A stretch of 64,000 nucleotides of DNA, taken from contig NZ_JAIWNC010000002.1 in assembly GCF_020216025.1 (NCBI RefSeq), positions 1 through 64,000 of the forward strand, read 5' to 3'. The notes under the pieces are model-generated. The model did not search any database. It saw nothing but the letters and a program-made list of their open reading frames with translations, and was not told the origin of the DNA. Positions 38,860-47,262 of this stretch are shown piece by piece (within the stretch, counting starts at the first letter, position 1; each line of letters opens with the position of its first letter). This DNA comes from Jidongwangia harbinensis (GTDB lineage Bacteria; Actinomycetota; Actinomycetes; Mycobacteriales; Micromonosporaceae). The translations under genes and the position numbers were made by a program.

Positions 38860-40479
38860 GTGATCGAAGCGATGCGACGGTGGCGCATCTCGGCCCGGAT
38901 CGTGGTGATCGCCGGTCTCGGTGTCCTGGTGGCCGGCGCTCTGGTGGGCATCGCGGTGTCCGGCTTTCAGGCGCAACTGGACGCCAGTGGCCGGACCCGC
39001 GAGGCCACCCGGCTCGTCGGGCAGGTGATGGAGGCCAAGTTCCGCACCGCGGACGTGGCCGGCTGGCAGACCGGGTACGCGTTCGACTTCACCCGCGGAG
39101 TGCCGAACGCGCTGTCCGACACCGTCGGCCAGCGCCAGCAGTTCCTCGCGTCCGCCGCGGCCCTGCGGGCCGAGTACGACGCGGTCGGCCGCGCCGAACT
39201 GGACGACGGCGAGCGGGCGCTGCTGACCCGGGCCCGTGAGTCGTTCGAGACGTTCCTGGAGATCGACGGGCGGATCGTGGAGAACTACCGGGCCGGTACC
39301 CCGGAATCCATCCGGATCGCCAACGATCTGGCGTCCGGGGAGTCCCTGGACGCCTTCGGTCAGGCGTCGGCCGCCACCAGCGAGCTGGCCACGCAGATCA
39401 CGGCGGCGGGTCTGCGGGCCGCCGACGAGGCCGCCGCGACGGCCCGGCGCGGACGGCAGACGCTGATCGCCACCGGCGTGGCCGGGCTGCTGTTGTCGGT
39501 CTTCGTCGCACTGATCGTGGCGCGCAGCATCGCCGCGCCGCTGACCGCGCTCCGCCTGCGGATGGCGGACATCGCCGAGGGCGAGGGCGACCTCCGGGCC
39601 CGGCTCACCGAGTCCGGCCGCGACGAGCTGACCAGCGTCGCCCGGTCCTTCAACACCTTCGTGGCAGACATCGCCGAGGCCATGCGGGCGGTGGACGAGC
39701 GGTCGCACCGCCTGGCCGACAAGTCCCGCGACCTCACCACGGTGTCCGGTGAGCTGGCCATGTCCGCGGACCAGACCAGCAGCCGGGCCGTCGCCGCCAG
39801 CGGCGCCGCCGAGCAGATCTCGGCGAACGTGCAGGCGGTCGCGGCCGGGGCCGAGGAGATGGGTGCCTCGATCGGCGAGATCTCCCGCAGCGCCGGCGAA
39901 GCCGCCGGCGTGGCGTCGGCCGCGGCCGGGGTGTCCACCGTGGTGACTGCCACGGTCGGCAAGCTCGGCGACTCCAGCCGGCAGATCGGCGAGATCGCCA
40001 AGGTGATCACCGCCATCGCCGAGCAGACCAACCTGCTCGCGCTCAACGCCACCATCGAGGCCGCCCGCGCCGGTGAACAGGGCAAGGGGTTCGCCGTCGT
40101 GGCCGGCGAGGTCAAGGACCTGGCGTCCGAGACCGGCCGGGCGACCGCCGACATCGACGCCCGGATCACCGCCATCCAGACCGACACCGCCGAGGCGGTG
40201 GAGGCCATCGGGCGGATCACCGAGGTGATCGACCGGATCAACACGCTGCAGACCACCATCGCCTCGGCGATCGAGGAGCAGACCGCGACCACCGAGGAGA
40301 TGAGCCGCAGCATCGGCGATGTCGCGGCCGGTTCGACCGAGATCAGCGCGGACGTCACCGCGGTCGCCACGACGGCCGGGACGACCACCGCGGGGGTGGC
40401 CGCCATCCGGGCCGCCGCGGACGACCTCGCCGAGGTGTCCGCCGACCTGCAATCGGTGGTCGGCCGCTTCCAGATCTGA
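38860..40479 (+). CDS. Methyl-accepting chemotaxis protein
   Basis: A 539-residue chemoreceptor. TM1 (about 13-35), an extracellular helical sensor of about 160 residues, TM2 (about 208-230), HAMP ([28 protein letters not shown]) and a full signalling domain with the same hairpin tip as the first receptor. The sensor differs from that of 33106-34704, suggesting another ligand. GTG 38860 or ATG 38872; the region just upstream lacks a strong SD. No che genes are nearby. Confidence 0.88.
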   Translation: MIEAMRRWRISARIVVIAGLGVLVAGALVGIAVSGFQAQLDASGRTREATRLVGQVMEAKFRTADVAGWQTGYAFDFTRGVPNALSDTVGQRQQFLASAAALRAEYDAVGRAELDDGERALLTRARESFETFLEIDGRIVENYRAGTPESIRIANDLASGESLDAFGQASAATSELATQITAAGLRAADEAAATARRGRQTLIATGVAGLLLSVFVALIVARSIAAPLTALRLRMADIAEGEGDLRARLTESGRDELTSVARSFNTFVADIAEAMRAVDERSHRLADKSRDLTTVSGELAMSADQTSSRAVAASGAAEQISANVQAVAAGAEEMGASIGEISRSAGEAAGVASAAAGVSTVVTATVGKLGDSSRQIGEIAKVITAIAEQTNLLALNATIEAARAGEQGKGFAVVAGEVKDLASETGRATADIDARITAIQTDTAEAVEAIGRITEVIDRINTLQTTIASAIEEQTATTEEMSRSIGDVAAGSTEISADVTAVATTAGTTTAGVAAIRAAADDLAEVSADLQSVVGRFQI

Positions 40480-40514
40480 GGGCGGACGCCGGTCCGTCCG
40501 GTTCCCGCCGTGCG

Positions 40515-41750
40515 CTAAACCACGTCCGGCACAAGCCCGGGAATGCGCGCCGCGGCCACCGCGCGGACCAGCGCGACCGCCTCGGCACCCGGCATCGCCG
40601 GGAGTTGCCGGCCGTCCCGCAGCCGCAGCACCACCCGCCCGTCCGGTGCCTCCCGGGGCCCGATGACCGCCACGTACGGGATCTTCCGCCCGGCCGCCGC
40701 CCGGATTCGCGCCCCGACCGACCCGTCGTGGTCCACCTCCGCGCGCAGCCCGGCGGCGACCGCTTCCCGGACGAACGCCTCGGCGGCGGCCTGCTGCCCG
40801 GCGGCCACCGGCACGGCGACGATCTGCACGGGGGAGTACCACACCGGGAAGGCGCCGGCGTGCACCTCGATCAGGTGCGCGAACAACCGTTCCAGCGAGC
40901 CCACCAGGCTGCGGTGCACCAGCACCGGCCGGGCCGGGCGGCCGGAGGAGTCGGCATAGGACAGTCCGAACCGCTCCGGCTGGTGGAAATCCACCTGGAT
41001 GGTCGACAGGGACGACTCGCGGCCGGCCGGGTCGGCGATCTGCACGTCGATCTTCGGGCCGTAGAACGCGGCCTCGCCGGGCGCCGCCTCGTACGGCACG
41101 CCGGCCGCGTCCAGTGCCTCCCGCAGCAGTCGTTCCGCCTCGGCCCAGCCGGCGTCGTCGCCGGCGTACTTGCCGCCGCCGCCGCGCAGCGACAGCCGGA
41201 ACGACGCGGCCCGCAGGCCGAGCGCGGCGTGTGCCTGCCGGACCAGCGCCAGGGCGCCGGCGACCTCCGCGCCGATCTGCGCCGGGGCGCAGAAGACGTG
41301 CGCGTCGTTGAGCCAGATGGACCGCACCCGGTGCAGGCCGCCCAGCACGCCGGAGCGCTCGGCACGGTACATCGCGCCCAGCTCGGCGATGCGCAACGGC
41401 AGGTCCCGGTACGACCGCGGGCGGGACCGGAACACCAGCGCGTGGTGCGGGCACAGGCTGGGCCTCAGCACCAGCGCGTCGCCGTCCGCGCCGTCGTCGC
41501 CCAGGGGCGGAAACATGTCGTCGGCGAAGTTCGCCCAGTGGCCGGAGAGTTCGTACATCTGGCGTTTGCCCAGGGCGGGCGAGTACACGTGCTGGTAGCC
41601 GGCGCGGCGTTCCAGCTCGCGCACGTACGACTCCACCTCGTGCCGCGCCGCGGCGCCGGCCGGCAACCAGAACGGCAGGCCGGCGCCGATCAGCGGATCG
41701 GAGTCGAACAGGTCGAGCGCGCGGCCGAGCCGGCGGTGGTCCACGGACAT
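40515..41750 (-). CDS. thrS2: Threonyl-tRNA synthetase paralogue lacking TGS and editing domains
   Basis: A 411-residue class II synthetase: catalytic core plus C-terminal anticodon-binding domain. Housekeeping ThrRS is about 640-680 residues with N-terminal TGS and editing domains, which are missing. Zinc ligands are all kept: Cys100 (RPSLCPHH), His151 (NDAHVFC) and His279 (VHRSLVGSLERL). Motif 2 reads YRAERSGVLGGLHRVR. It should charge tRNA-Thr without proofreading. The ATG has GAGGAG ahead and follows a leader with a Thr-rich peptide and hairpins. Likely a stress or antibiotic-tolerant form (borrelidin-type resistance paralogues are known). The symbol is by analogy. Confidence 0.85.
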   Translation of the reverse strand: MSVDHRRLGRALDLFDSDPLIGAGLPFWLPAGAAARHEVESYVRELERRAGYQHVYSPALGKRQMYELSGHWANFADDMFPPLGDDGADGDALVLRPSLCPHHALVFRSRPRSYRDLPLRIAELGAMYRAERSGVLGGLHRVRSIWLNDAHVFCAPAQIGAEVAGALALVRQAHAALGLRAASFRLSLRGGGGKYAGDDAGWAEAERLLREALDAAGVPYEAAPGEAAFYGPKIDVQIADPAGRESSLSTIQVDFHQPERFGLSYADSSGRPARPVLVHRSLVGSLERLFAHLIEVHAGAFPVWYSPVQIVAVPVAAGQQAAAEAFVREAVAAGLRAEVDHDGSVGARIRAAAGRKIPYVAVIGPREAPDGRVVLRLRDGRQLPAMPGAEAVALVRAVAAARIPGLVPDVV

Positions 41751-41847
41751 CGGTGTCTCCTCGGGTCATGGCCGGCGGGACCCCGGAGGCACACACGAGA
41801 GCGGCCCCGGGCATCTCGCCCGGGGCCGTGTCGTCGCTGGGTTCGGA
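41751..41847 (-). promoter_or_regulatory. Putative transcription attenuator of the ThrRS paralogue
   Basis: Between the leader-peptide stop and the synthetase start lies a perfect 11-bp stem (CGGCCCCGGGC / GCCCGGGGCCG, 41802-41828) with a 5-nt loop. A second perfect hairpin (41861-41880, ACGCCGGGA with TCCCGGCGT around CG) begins inside the third Thr codon of the leader. Its 3-prime half contains CCCGG, which could pair with CCGGG in the terminator 5-prime arm as an antiterminator. No T-box sequence (AGGGUGGNACCGCG) is visible. Folding was not computed. Confidence 0.55.
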
Positions 41848-41889
41848 TCAGCGCGAACGTACGCCGGGACGTCCCGGCGTCGTCGTCAT
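41848..41889 (-). CDS. Threonine leader peptide MTTTPGRPGVRSR
   Basis: A 13-residue frame whose codons 2-4 are three consecutive ACG (Thr). It ends with TGA 98 nt before the synthetase ATG. A ribosome starved for charged tRNA-Thr would stall at these codons, on the upstream arm of the hairpin 41861-41880. The SD is weak; an in-frame GTG (41904) would give MISAAMTTTPGRPGVRSR. Threonine codons before a ThrRS paralogue argue for ribosome-mediated attenuation, by analogy with actinobacterial amino-acid leaders. Confidence 0.6.
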   Translation of the reverse strand: MTTTPGRPGVRSR

Positions 41890-41948
41890 CGCTGCGCTGA
41901 TCACACCGGCGACGGTACGGCGTGCCGCCGCGACGGGCCAGCGGATTA

Positions 41949-41970
41949 CCGCCCGGTCCGGACCGGGCGG
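41949..41970. promoter_or_regulatory. Perfect 22-bp palindrome in the ThrRS/histidine-kinase divergent spacer
   Basis: Every base pairs with its symmetric partner; the centre is GGTCCGGACC. It sits 60 bp upstream of the Thr leader peptide and 38 bp before the TATAGG element facing the kinase. It could be an operator, a leader hairpin, or a terminator. No function can be shown. Confidence 0.5.
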
Positions 41971-41998
41971 TCCCGGAGACGTCCCCGAGGCGTTTTGT

Positions 41999-42008
41999 CT
42001 GTTATAGG
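41999..42008 (+). promoter_or_regulatory. Extended -10 element before the divergent histidine kinase
   Basis: TGTTATAGG has a TGN plus TATAGG extended -10, in an AT-rich patch in an otherwise very GC-rich spacer. Initiation would fall near 42015-42017, inside the kinase open frame, suggesting a leaderless message. No good -35 is visible. Confidence 0.4.
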
Positions 42009-42040
42009 GTTTCCGTATCAGTCCTCGAGCCCTCCCCAGC

Positions 42041-43189
42041 CTGGGCCTGCTCGGCTCCGGACCGCGCGTCGCCGCCCGGCAGGCGGCGGCGCTGTTCGTC
42101 CTTGCCGGTGTCCTCGCGATCGTCGGCCTGCCCACGGCCCCCGGCCGCGGCGCCGACCTGCTCACCATCGCCGCCGCCGACCTGCTGATCGCCGCGGTCG
42201 CCGGACAGCTGCCCTGGGACCGGTGGCACCCGCACGCTCCGGCCCTTCTCGCCCTGCCCGGCTTCGTCGTGCTCGGCTTCTCCACCTGGGCGTTCGGCGG
42301 CGTCGCGGCCGGCACCGGGCCGTTTCTGGTGCTGCTCTACACCTGGGCGGCCCTGCATTTCTCCCGCGCCCTGGTGTGCGCCCTGGTGGTGCCGGCCACG
42401 CTGGCCTACCTGGTGCCGCTGATCGTCACGGGCCAGCCGCCCGCGGTCCTCGGCAGCGGGTTCATCCTGCTGCCGGTCGCGCTCGGCATCGCGCTGCTGG
42501 TCCAGGCCCAGGCCCAGCACCTGCGCGCCGAGCGGGAGCGCCTGGCCCGCCTGGAACAGTGGCGCGGCTCGCTGATCAGCACGCTGGCGCACGACGTCCG
42601 GTCACCGCTGGCGACGGTGCAGATGACGCTCGAGGAGCTGAAGAACACCAGCGCCGCGGAGGTGCGGCCGATGCTGGACGCCGCGATCCGGCAGACCGGC
42701 CGGATCGCCCGGCTCGCCACCGGGCTGCTCGACCTGAGCCGGATCGAGGCCACCGGCACCCTGCGCCTGAACCGGCAGTGGCTCCCGGCCGGCGACCTGG
42801 TGCGCGAGGCGCTGTCCTACGTGCGGCCGGACGGGGTCACGGTGGACATCGACGCCGGACTGACGATCTGGGTGGACCCGGAGCGGTTCGAACAGATCGT
42901 GGTGAACCTGGTCGCCAACGCCCTGCGGTACGGGCAGCCGCCGGTGACGGTCCGCGCCGCGGCGGACGGGCCGGTGGTCCGCATCGAGGTGCGGGACCAC
43001 GGACCGGGTGTGCCCGAGGAACTCCGGCCGCGGCTGTTCACCCGGTTCGGCGTGGGCGGGCCGGACGGCACCGGGCTCGGCCTGTGGATCGTGCGGCAGC
43101 TCGCCGAGGCGCACGGCGGCGCGGCCCACTACGAGCCGGCCGGCCCGGGCGCGCGGTTCGTCATCACCGTCACCGCCGGCCCCCGGTGA
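42041..43189 (+). CDS. Membrane histidine kinase with non-canonical start
   Basis: A HisKA/HATPase kinase: about six hydrophobic helices, then AQAQHLRAERERLARLEQ, His in STLAHDVRSPLATVQ, N box VVNLVANALRYG, RDHGPGVP and GTGLGLWIVRQL. The same frame is open from TAG 42005-42007, and the sequence from about 42041 clearly encodes the first TMs (AAALFVLAGVLAIVGLP). No ATG, GTG or TTG is in frame before GTG 42269, which would delete those TMs. CTG 42041 is used here provisionally. An orphan kinase with no adjacent response regulator. Converges with the oxidoreductase operon (3-bp gap). Confidence 0.75.
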   Translation: MGLLGSGPRVAARQAAALFVLAGVLAIVGLPTAPGRGADLLTIAAADLLIAAVAGQLPWDRWHPHAPALLALPGFVVLGFSTWAFGGVAAGTGPFLVLLYTWAALHFSRALVCALVVPATLAYLVPLIVTGQPPAVLGSGFILLPVALGIALLVQAQAQHLRAERERLARLEQWRGSLISTLAHDVRSPLATVQMTLEELKNTSAAEVRPMLDAAIRQTGRIARLATGLLDLSRIEATGTLRLNRQWLPAGDLVREALSYVRPDGVTVDIDAGLTIWVDPERFEQIVVNLVANALRYGQPPVTVRAAADGPVVRIEVRDHGPGVPEELRPRLFTRFGVGGPDGTGLGLWIVRQLAEAHGGAAHYEPAGPGARFVITVTAGPR

Positions 43190-43192
43190 CCG

Positions 43193-45385
43193 TCAGAGCA
43201 GCTTCTCCACGGTGATCGGCAGGTCCCGGACCCGGCGGCCGGTCGCGTTGAAGACGGCGTTCGCGATGGCCGCCGCGACGCCCACGGTGCCGATCTCGCC
43301 GACGCCGCGTACGCCGGCCGGGTTGAAGACGGTGTCCGGGTGGTCCAGGAAGTGCACGTCCATCGGCGGGACGTCGGCGTTGACCGGGATCAGGTAGTCG
43401 GCGAGGTTGGCGTTGGCGATGCGGCCGTTCGGCTCCACCTGGGCTCCCTCGAACAGGGCCTGGCCGACACCGAAGAGCATGCCGCCCTCGATCTGGTTGC
43501 GGGCGGTCTTCGGATTGACGATGGTACCGGCGTCCACCACCGTGGTGATCCGGGACAGCCGCAGCTCGGCGGTCCACCGGTTGACCCGTACCTCGCAGAA
43601 GTGCGCGCCGAAGGAGTGGAACGCGTACTCCGCGGGCGGGCCACCGGGGCCGCCGCTCGCGGTGGCTTCGACCGCCGGGTGGCCGGTCGCGGTCAGCAGC
43701 GCGCCGAACGTGACACTGCGGCCACCGGCGTGCAGCGCACCCGCCCGGTACTCCACCCCGGCCGGGTCGGCGCCGTGCAGCACCGAACGCTCGTCCGACA
43801 CGGCGATCTCGGTCAGGGACCGGACGGCGGCCGCGGCGGCGTCCCGCAGCGCCGGAGCCACGCCGGCGGTCGAGGCGGACCCGAACGCGCCGAAGTTGGC
43901 CGGCAGGGCCGAGTCGCCCAGCTCGGGCCTGACCCGGTCCATGGCGATGCCCAGCCGGTCCGCGCCGAGCTGGGCCAGGACGGTCCACATCCCGGTTCCG
44001 AGGTCCGCGGACGCGGTGGACACCGCGGCGGTGCCGTCCGCGAGCAGCCGCACCCGGACCGAGGTAGGGAACCGGTTGGCCGGGTAGACCGCGGTGGCCA
44101 TCCCCATGCCGACCCACCAGTCGCCCTCGGCGACCGCGGACGGCGTGGCCCGGCGCCGGGCCCAGCCGAACCGGGACGCACCGACCCGGTAGCACTCGTC
44201 GAGGTGCTTGCTGGACCACGGCACGTTCCGGCCGGGCAGCACCGTCGCGTAGTTCTTCAGCCGCAGCGCCACCGGGTCCATCCGCAGCGCGGTGGCCAGT
44301 TCGTCCATCGCGCACTCCAGCGCGAACGAACCGGACTCCTCGCCGGGTGCGCGCATGAACGTGGACGGCGGCACGTCCAGCGTCACCACCTTCTGCCCGA
44401 CGTGCAGGTTCGCGGTCCGGTAGAGCATGCGCGAGGTGGTGCCGGGCGCGGATTCGAACACCGAGCCGGAGCCGGACAGGCTGGACCAGGCGTCATGCTT
44501 CAGCGCGATCAGCGTTCCGTCGTGGTCCGCGCCGAGCGCGATGGCCTGGGCCACCGCGGACCGGTGCCCGGTGACGGTGAACGTCTGCGGCCGGGTCAGC
44601 ACGGTCTTGACCGGGCGGCCGACCGCCCGCGCCGCCGCGGCCGTCACCACCGCGTCGGCCCAGGTGGTCGCCTTGTTGCCGAACCCGCCGCCGACGTACG
44701 GGCTGAGCACCCGCACCTGGGCCGGGTCCAGCCGCAACGCCGCGGCGATCGACCGGGCGTGCCCGGCGGGTGCCTGCGTCCCGCCGTGCACGACGAGCCC
44801 GCCGTCCCGCCAGTCGGCGACCGTCGCGTGTGGCTCCATCGCGTTGTGGTGCTTGCTCGGCTGGGAGTAGTTGCCCGAGACCACGACCGGGCTGGCCGCC
44901 AGCGCCTCGTCGATCGACGTCACGCCGTCGGCCAGGATGTCCACCACCGGCGGCTCCCAGCCGCCGGTGGGCACGGTGGCGGTGGGGATACCGGCGGCGA
45001 ACGAGGCGGCCGGCGGTGTCTCGTCGTAGTCCGTCCGGACCAGGGCGGCGGCGTCCCGGGCCTGCTCGAACGTGTCGGCCACGACGATCCCGATCACCTG
45101 GCCGTGGTACCGGACGAGGGTGTCCTGCAGCGGCACCCAGTTCTGGCCGGCGCCGGCGGCCAGCGCGAGCGGCTCGAACGGGGTGAAGACGGCGAGCACG
45201 CCGGGTGCGGACCGCGCCGCCGCGGTGTCCATGCTCCGGATGGTGCCGTGGCCCACGTCGCTGACCAGGAGATGCCCGTGCACCATCCGGTCCGGGTGCT
45301 GGTCGGCGGCGTAGGCCGCCGTGCCGGTGACCTTCCGGCGGCCGTCGACCCGGTTGACCGGCCGGCCGAGCGGGGAGTCAGCCAC
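43193..45385 (-). CDS. paoC: Molybdopterin-binding subunit of an aldehyde/xanthine-type oxidoreductase
   Basis: A 730-residue PaoC/YagR-like large subunit of the xanthine-dehydrogenase family. The N-terminal a/b hammerhead starts PLGRPVNRVDGRRKVTG; the Moco-binding domain includes GGTQAPAGHARSIAAALRL and VGGGFGNK; the catalytic Glu is in RGVGEIGT near the C-terminus. No signal peptide: it should ride with the Tat-bearing Fe-S subunit. Its GTG start overlaps the FAD-subunit stop by 8 bp. Likely substrates are aromatic or aliphatic aldehydes. No PaoD-like chaperone is visible nearby. The symbol is by homology. Confidence 0.85.
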   Translation of the reverse strand: MADSPLGRPVNRVDGRRKVTGTAAYAADQHPDRMVHGHLLVSDVGHGTIRSMDTAAARSAPGVLAVFTPFEPLALAAGAGQNWVPLQDTLVRYHGQVIGIVVADTFEQARDAAALVRTDYDETPPAASFAAGIPTATVPTGGWEPPVVDILADGVTSIDEALAASPVVVSGNYSQPSKHHNAMEPHATVADWRDGGLVVHGGTQAPAGHARSIAAALRLDPAQVRVLSPYVGGGFGNKATTWADAVVTAAAARAVGRPVKTVLTRPQTFTVTGHRSAVAQAIALGADHDGTLIALKHDAWSSLSGSGSVFESAPGTTSRMLYRTANLHVGQKVVTLDVPPSTFMRAPGEESGSFALECAMDELATALRMDPVALRLKNYATVLPGRNVPWSSKHLDECYRVGASRFGWARRRATPSAVAEGDWWVGMGMATAVYPANRFPTSVRVRLLADGTAAVSTASADLGTGMWTVLAQLGADRLGIAMDRVRPELGDSALPANFGAFGSASTAGVAPALRDAAAAAVRSLTEIAVSDERSVLHGADPAGVEYRAGALHAGGRSVTFGALLTATGHPAVEATASGGPGGPPAEYAFHSFGAHFCEVRVNRWTAELRLSRITTVVDAGTIVNPKTARNQIEGGMLFGVGQALFEGAQVEPNGRIANANLADYLIPVNADVPPMDVHFLDHPDTVFNPAGVRGVGEIGTVGVAAAIANAVFNATGRRVRDLPITVEKLL

Positions 45386-46358
45386 GGCCGTCCACCAGGC
45401 TCAGCACGGCCCGGGTGATGGTGCGCTGCAGCAGGAGCACCTTGAACCGGTTCTGGCTCAGTGGCCGCGCCCCGTCCACCGCGTGCGCCGCCGCCGCGGC
45501 CACCACGTCCGGCCGTGGCGCCCGCCCGGTCAGCGCGTCCTCCACCGCGGGCAGCCGCCACGGCCGGGTGCCGACGCCGCCGGCCGCGACGCGTACCTCG
45601 CGCACCACCCGGCCCCGCATCCGCAGCGCCACCGCGGCCGAGCAGAGCGCGAACTCGTAGGACTGCCGGTCGCGGATCTTCAGGTACGTGGACCGGGTGC
45701 CGGCGGGCAGCGCCGGCACGGTGACCTCGGTGATCAGCTCGCCGGGCCGCAGGGCGGTCTCCTGGTCCGGGGTGCTGCCGGGCAGCAGGTACAGGTCCGC
45801 GATCGGCAGGGCGCGGCGGCCCCCGGCGCCGTGCACCAGCACCGTGGCGTCCAGCGCCACCAGCGCCACCGCGAGATCGCTGGGATGGGTGGCCACGCAC
45901 GTGTCGCTGGTGCCGAGCACGGCGTGCGTACGGTTCTCGCCCTCGATCGCCGGGCACCCGCTGCCGGGCACCCGTTTGTTGCAGCCGGTCCGGACGTCCC
46001 GGAAGTAGCCGCACCGGGTCCGCTGCAGCAGGTTGCCGCCGATGCTGGCCATGTTGCGCACCTGCGGTGAGGCGCTGTGCCGCAGCGCCTCGGCGAGCAG
46101 CGGGTAGCCGGACGTCACCGCCGGGTGGCCGGCCACGGCGGACATCCGCTCCAGGGCGCCGATCCGCAGCCCGGGACCGTCCGACCGGATTCCGCGCAGC
46201 GGCAGCCGGTTGATGTCGAGCACCGCGGCCGGGTTGGCGACCTCCAGCTTCATCAGGTCGACCAGCGTGGTGCCGCCGGCCAGGTACGCCAGGCCGGGCG
46301 CCGGCCGGTGCACGGCGTCCTCGACGCTGCGCGCCACGTCGAACCGGAACGGCCGCAT
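45378..46358 (-). CDS. paoB: FAD-binding subunit with a [4Fe-4S] insert
   Basis: A 326-residue PaoB/YagS-like subunit. The FAD-binding strand is LAYLAGGTTLVDLMKLEV, then SIGGNLLQRTRC, and the C-terminal CO-dehydrogenase-flavoprotein domain. Between them the cysteine-rich CGYFRDVRTGCNKRVPGSGC is the extra [4Fe-4S] motif seen in PaoB-type subunits. Its ATG overlaps the Fe-S-subunit stop as TGATG, and its own stop overlaps the molybdopterin-subunit start. It passes electrons from Moco and Fe-S to FAD and then to an unknown acceptor. Confidence 0.85.
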   Translation of the reverse strand: MRPFRFDVARSVEDAVHRPAPGLAYLAGGTTLVDLMKLEVANPAAVLDINRLPLRGIRSDGPGLRIGALERMSAVAGHPAVTSGYPLLAEALRHSASPQVRNMASIGGNLLQRTRCGYFRDVRTGCNKRVPGSGCPAIEGENRTHAVLGTSDTCVATHPSDLAVALVALDATVLVHGAGGRRALPIADLYLLPGSTPDQETALRPGELITEVTVPALPAGTRSTYLKIRDRQSYEFALCSAAVALRMRGRVVREVRVAAGGVGTRPWRLPAVEDALTGRAPRPDVVAAAAAHAVDGARPLSQNRFKVLLLQRTITRAVLSLVDGRG

Positions 46359-46999
46359 CACCGGCTCCGCGGGCCGGGACGCACCGACCTGATCGCCTGC
46401 ACGATGTTGTTGTACGCGCCGCACCGGCACAGGTTCCCGGACATGTACTCGCGGATCTCGCCGTCGGAGCGGGTGTGCCCCTCGCGCAGCAGCGCGACCG
46501 CCGACATCACCTGGCCGGGGGTGCAGAATCCGCACTGCAGGCCGTCGCAGTCCACGAACGCCTGCTGCACCGGATGCAGGGTGTCGCCGTCGGCGAGCCC
46601 TTCGACCGTGGTGACCGACCGGTGCTGCACGGTGCCGACGAGGGTGAGGCAGGACAGCACCCGTTCGCCGTCGACGTGCACCGTGCACGCGCCGCACTGC
46701 CCCTGGTCGCACCCCTTCTTGGTGCCGGTCAACGCGAGCCGGTCGCGGAGTGCGTCGAGCAGCGTGACCCGCGGGTCCACCCGGATCCGCTCCGGCCGCC
46801 GGTTCACGGTCATCGCCACCTCGATGGTGGCCTCGCTGCCGGCCGCGCCGGCGGCTGCGGCTGCGCCGGCGGCCGGGCGGCCCGCGGCCAGCGCGGCACC
46901 GGGCACCACGGTCGCCGAGGCGGCGCCCGCAGCCGCGACGGCGGTCCGGCCCAGAAGGTCGCGCCGGGACACCCCGTCGCCGTCTGCCTGCCCTGTCAT
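46358..46999 (-). CDS. paoA: Tat-exported [2Fe-2S] subunit of the aldehyde oxidoreductase
   Basis: A 213-residue PaoA/YagT-like subunit with Tat motif SRRDLLGRTAVAAAG and a hydrophobic segment followed by AGRPAAG. Plant-type [2Fe-2S] cysteines are CDQGQCGACTVHVDG... LSC, and the xanthine-dehydrogenase-type cluster cysteines are CGFC and CRCG. First gene of the operon, with GGAGG before ATG 46999. The Tat signal implies that the whole folded complex crosses the membrane, as in E. coli PaoABC. Confidence 0.86.
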   Translation of the reverse strand: MTGQADGDGVSRRDLLGRTAVAAAGAASATVVPGAALAAGRPAAGAAAAAGAAGSEATIEVAMTVNRRPERIRVDPRVTLLDALRDRLALTGTKKGCDQGQCGACTVHVDGERVLSCLTLVGTVQHRSVTTVEGLADGDTLHPVQQAFVDCDGLQCGFCTPGQVMSAVALLREGHTRSDGEIREYMSGNLCRCGAYNNIVQAIRSVRPGPRSR

Positions 47000-47127
47000 C
47001 ACATGGCCTCCACGCGGTCGCGGTGGGTCCGGCGGAGCCCGGAACTTCCGAAGAAGACAGTGATGAACGTTAATGTCCGAGAGCCGGGAGCACAATGGGT
47101 GTGCAGGTGTGCGTGGAGGGAGCGGCG

Positions 47128-47256
47128 ATGCCGGCCAGGAGACCACAGGGGTGGTGGCGCAACTCCCGGCACCGGTGCGAGGCGCGGTGGCGACGGCTGT
47201 CCGGCCAGGTGACCGGACCGTTGATCCGGATCGACCTGGAGCCGGCACCGAGGTAG
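47128..47256 (+). CDS. Small basic ORF, hypothetical
   Basis: A 42-residue Arg/Trp-rich frame (starts MPARRPQGWWRNSRHR) with GGAGGG seven bases before the ATG and TAG at 47254. It sits between divergent paoA and the PDF gene. It is the only feature on this strand here. No family known; a larger overlapping frame begins at 47095. Could be noise. Confidence 0.35.
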   Translation: MPARRPQGWWRNSRHRCEARWRRLSGQVTGPLIRIDLEPAPR

Positions 47257-47262
47257 CCCCGG

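Noticed and set aside
41751..41970. T-box riboswitch upstream of the ThrRS paralogue
   Set aside because: No AGGGUGGNACCGCG-type T-box and no specifier loop could be found; Thr codons in a small frame fit ribosome-mediated attenuation better.
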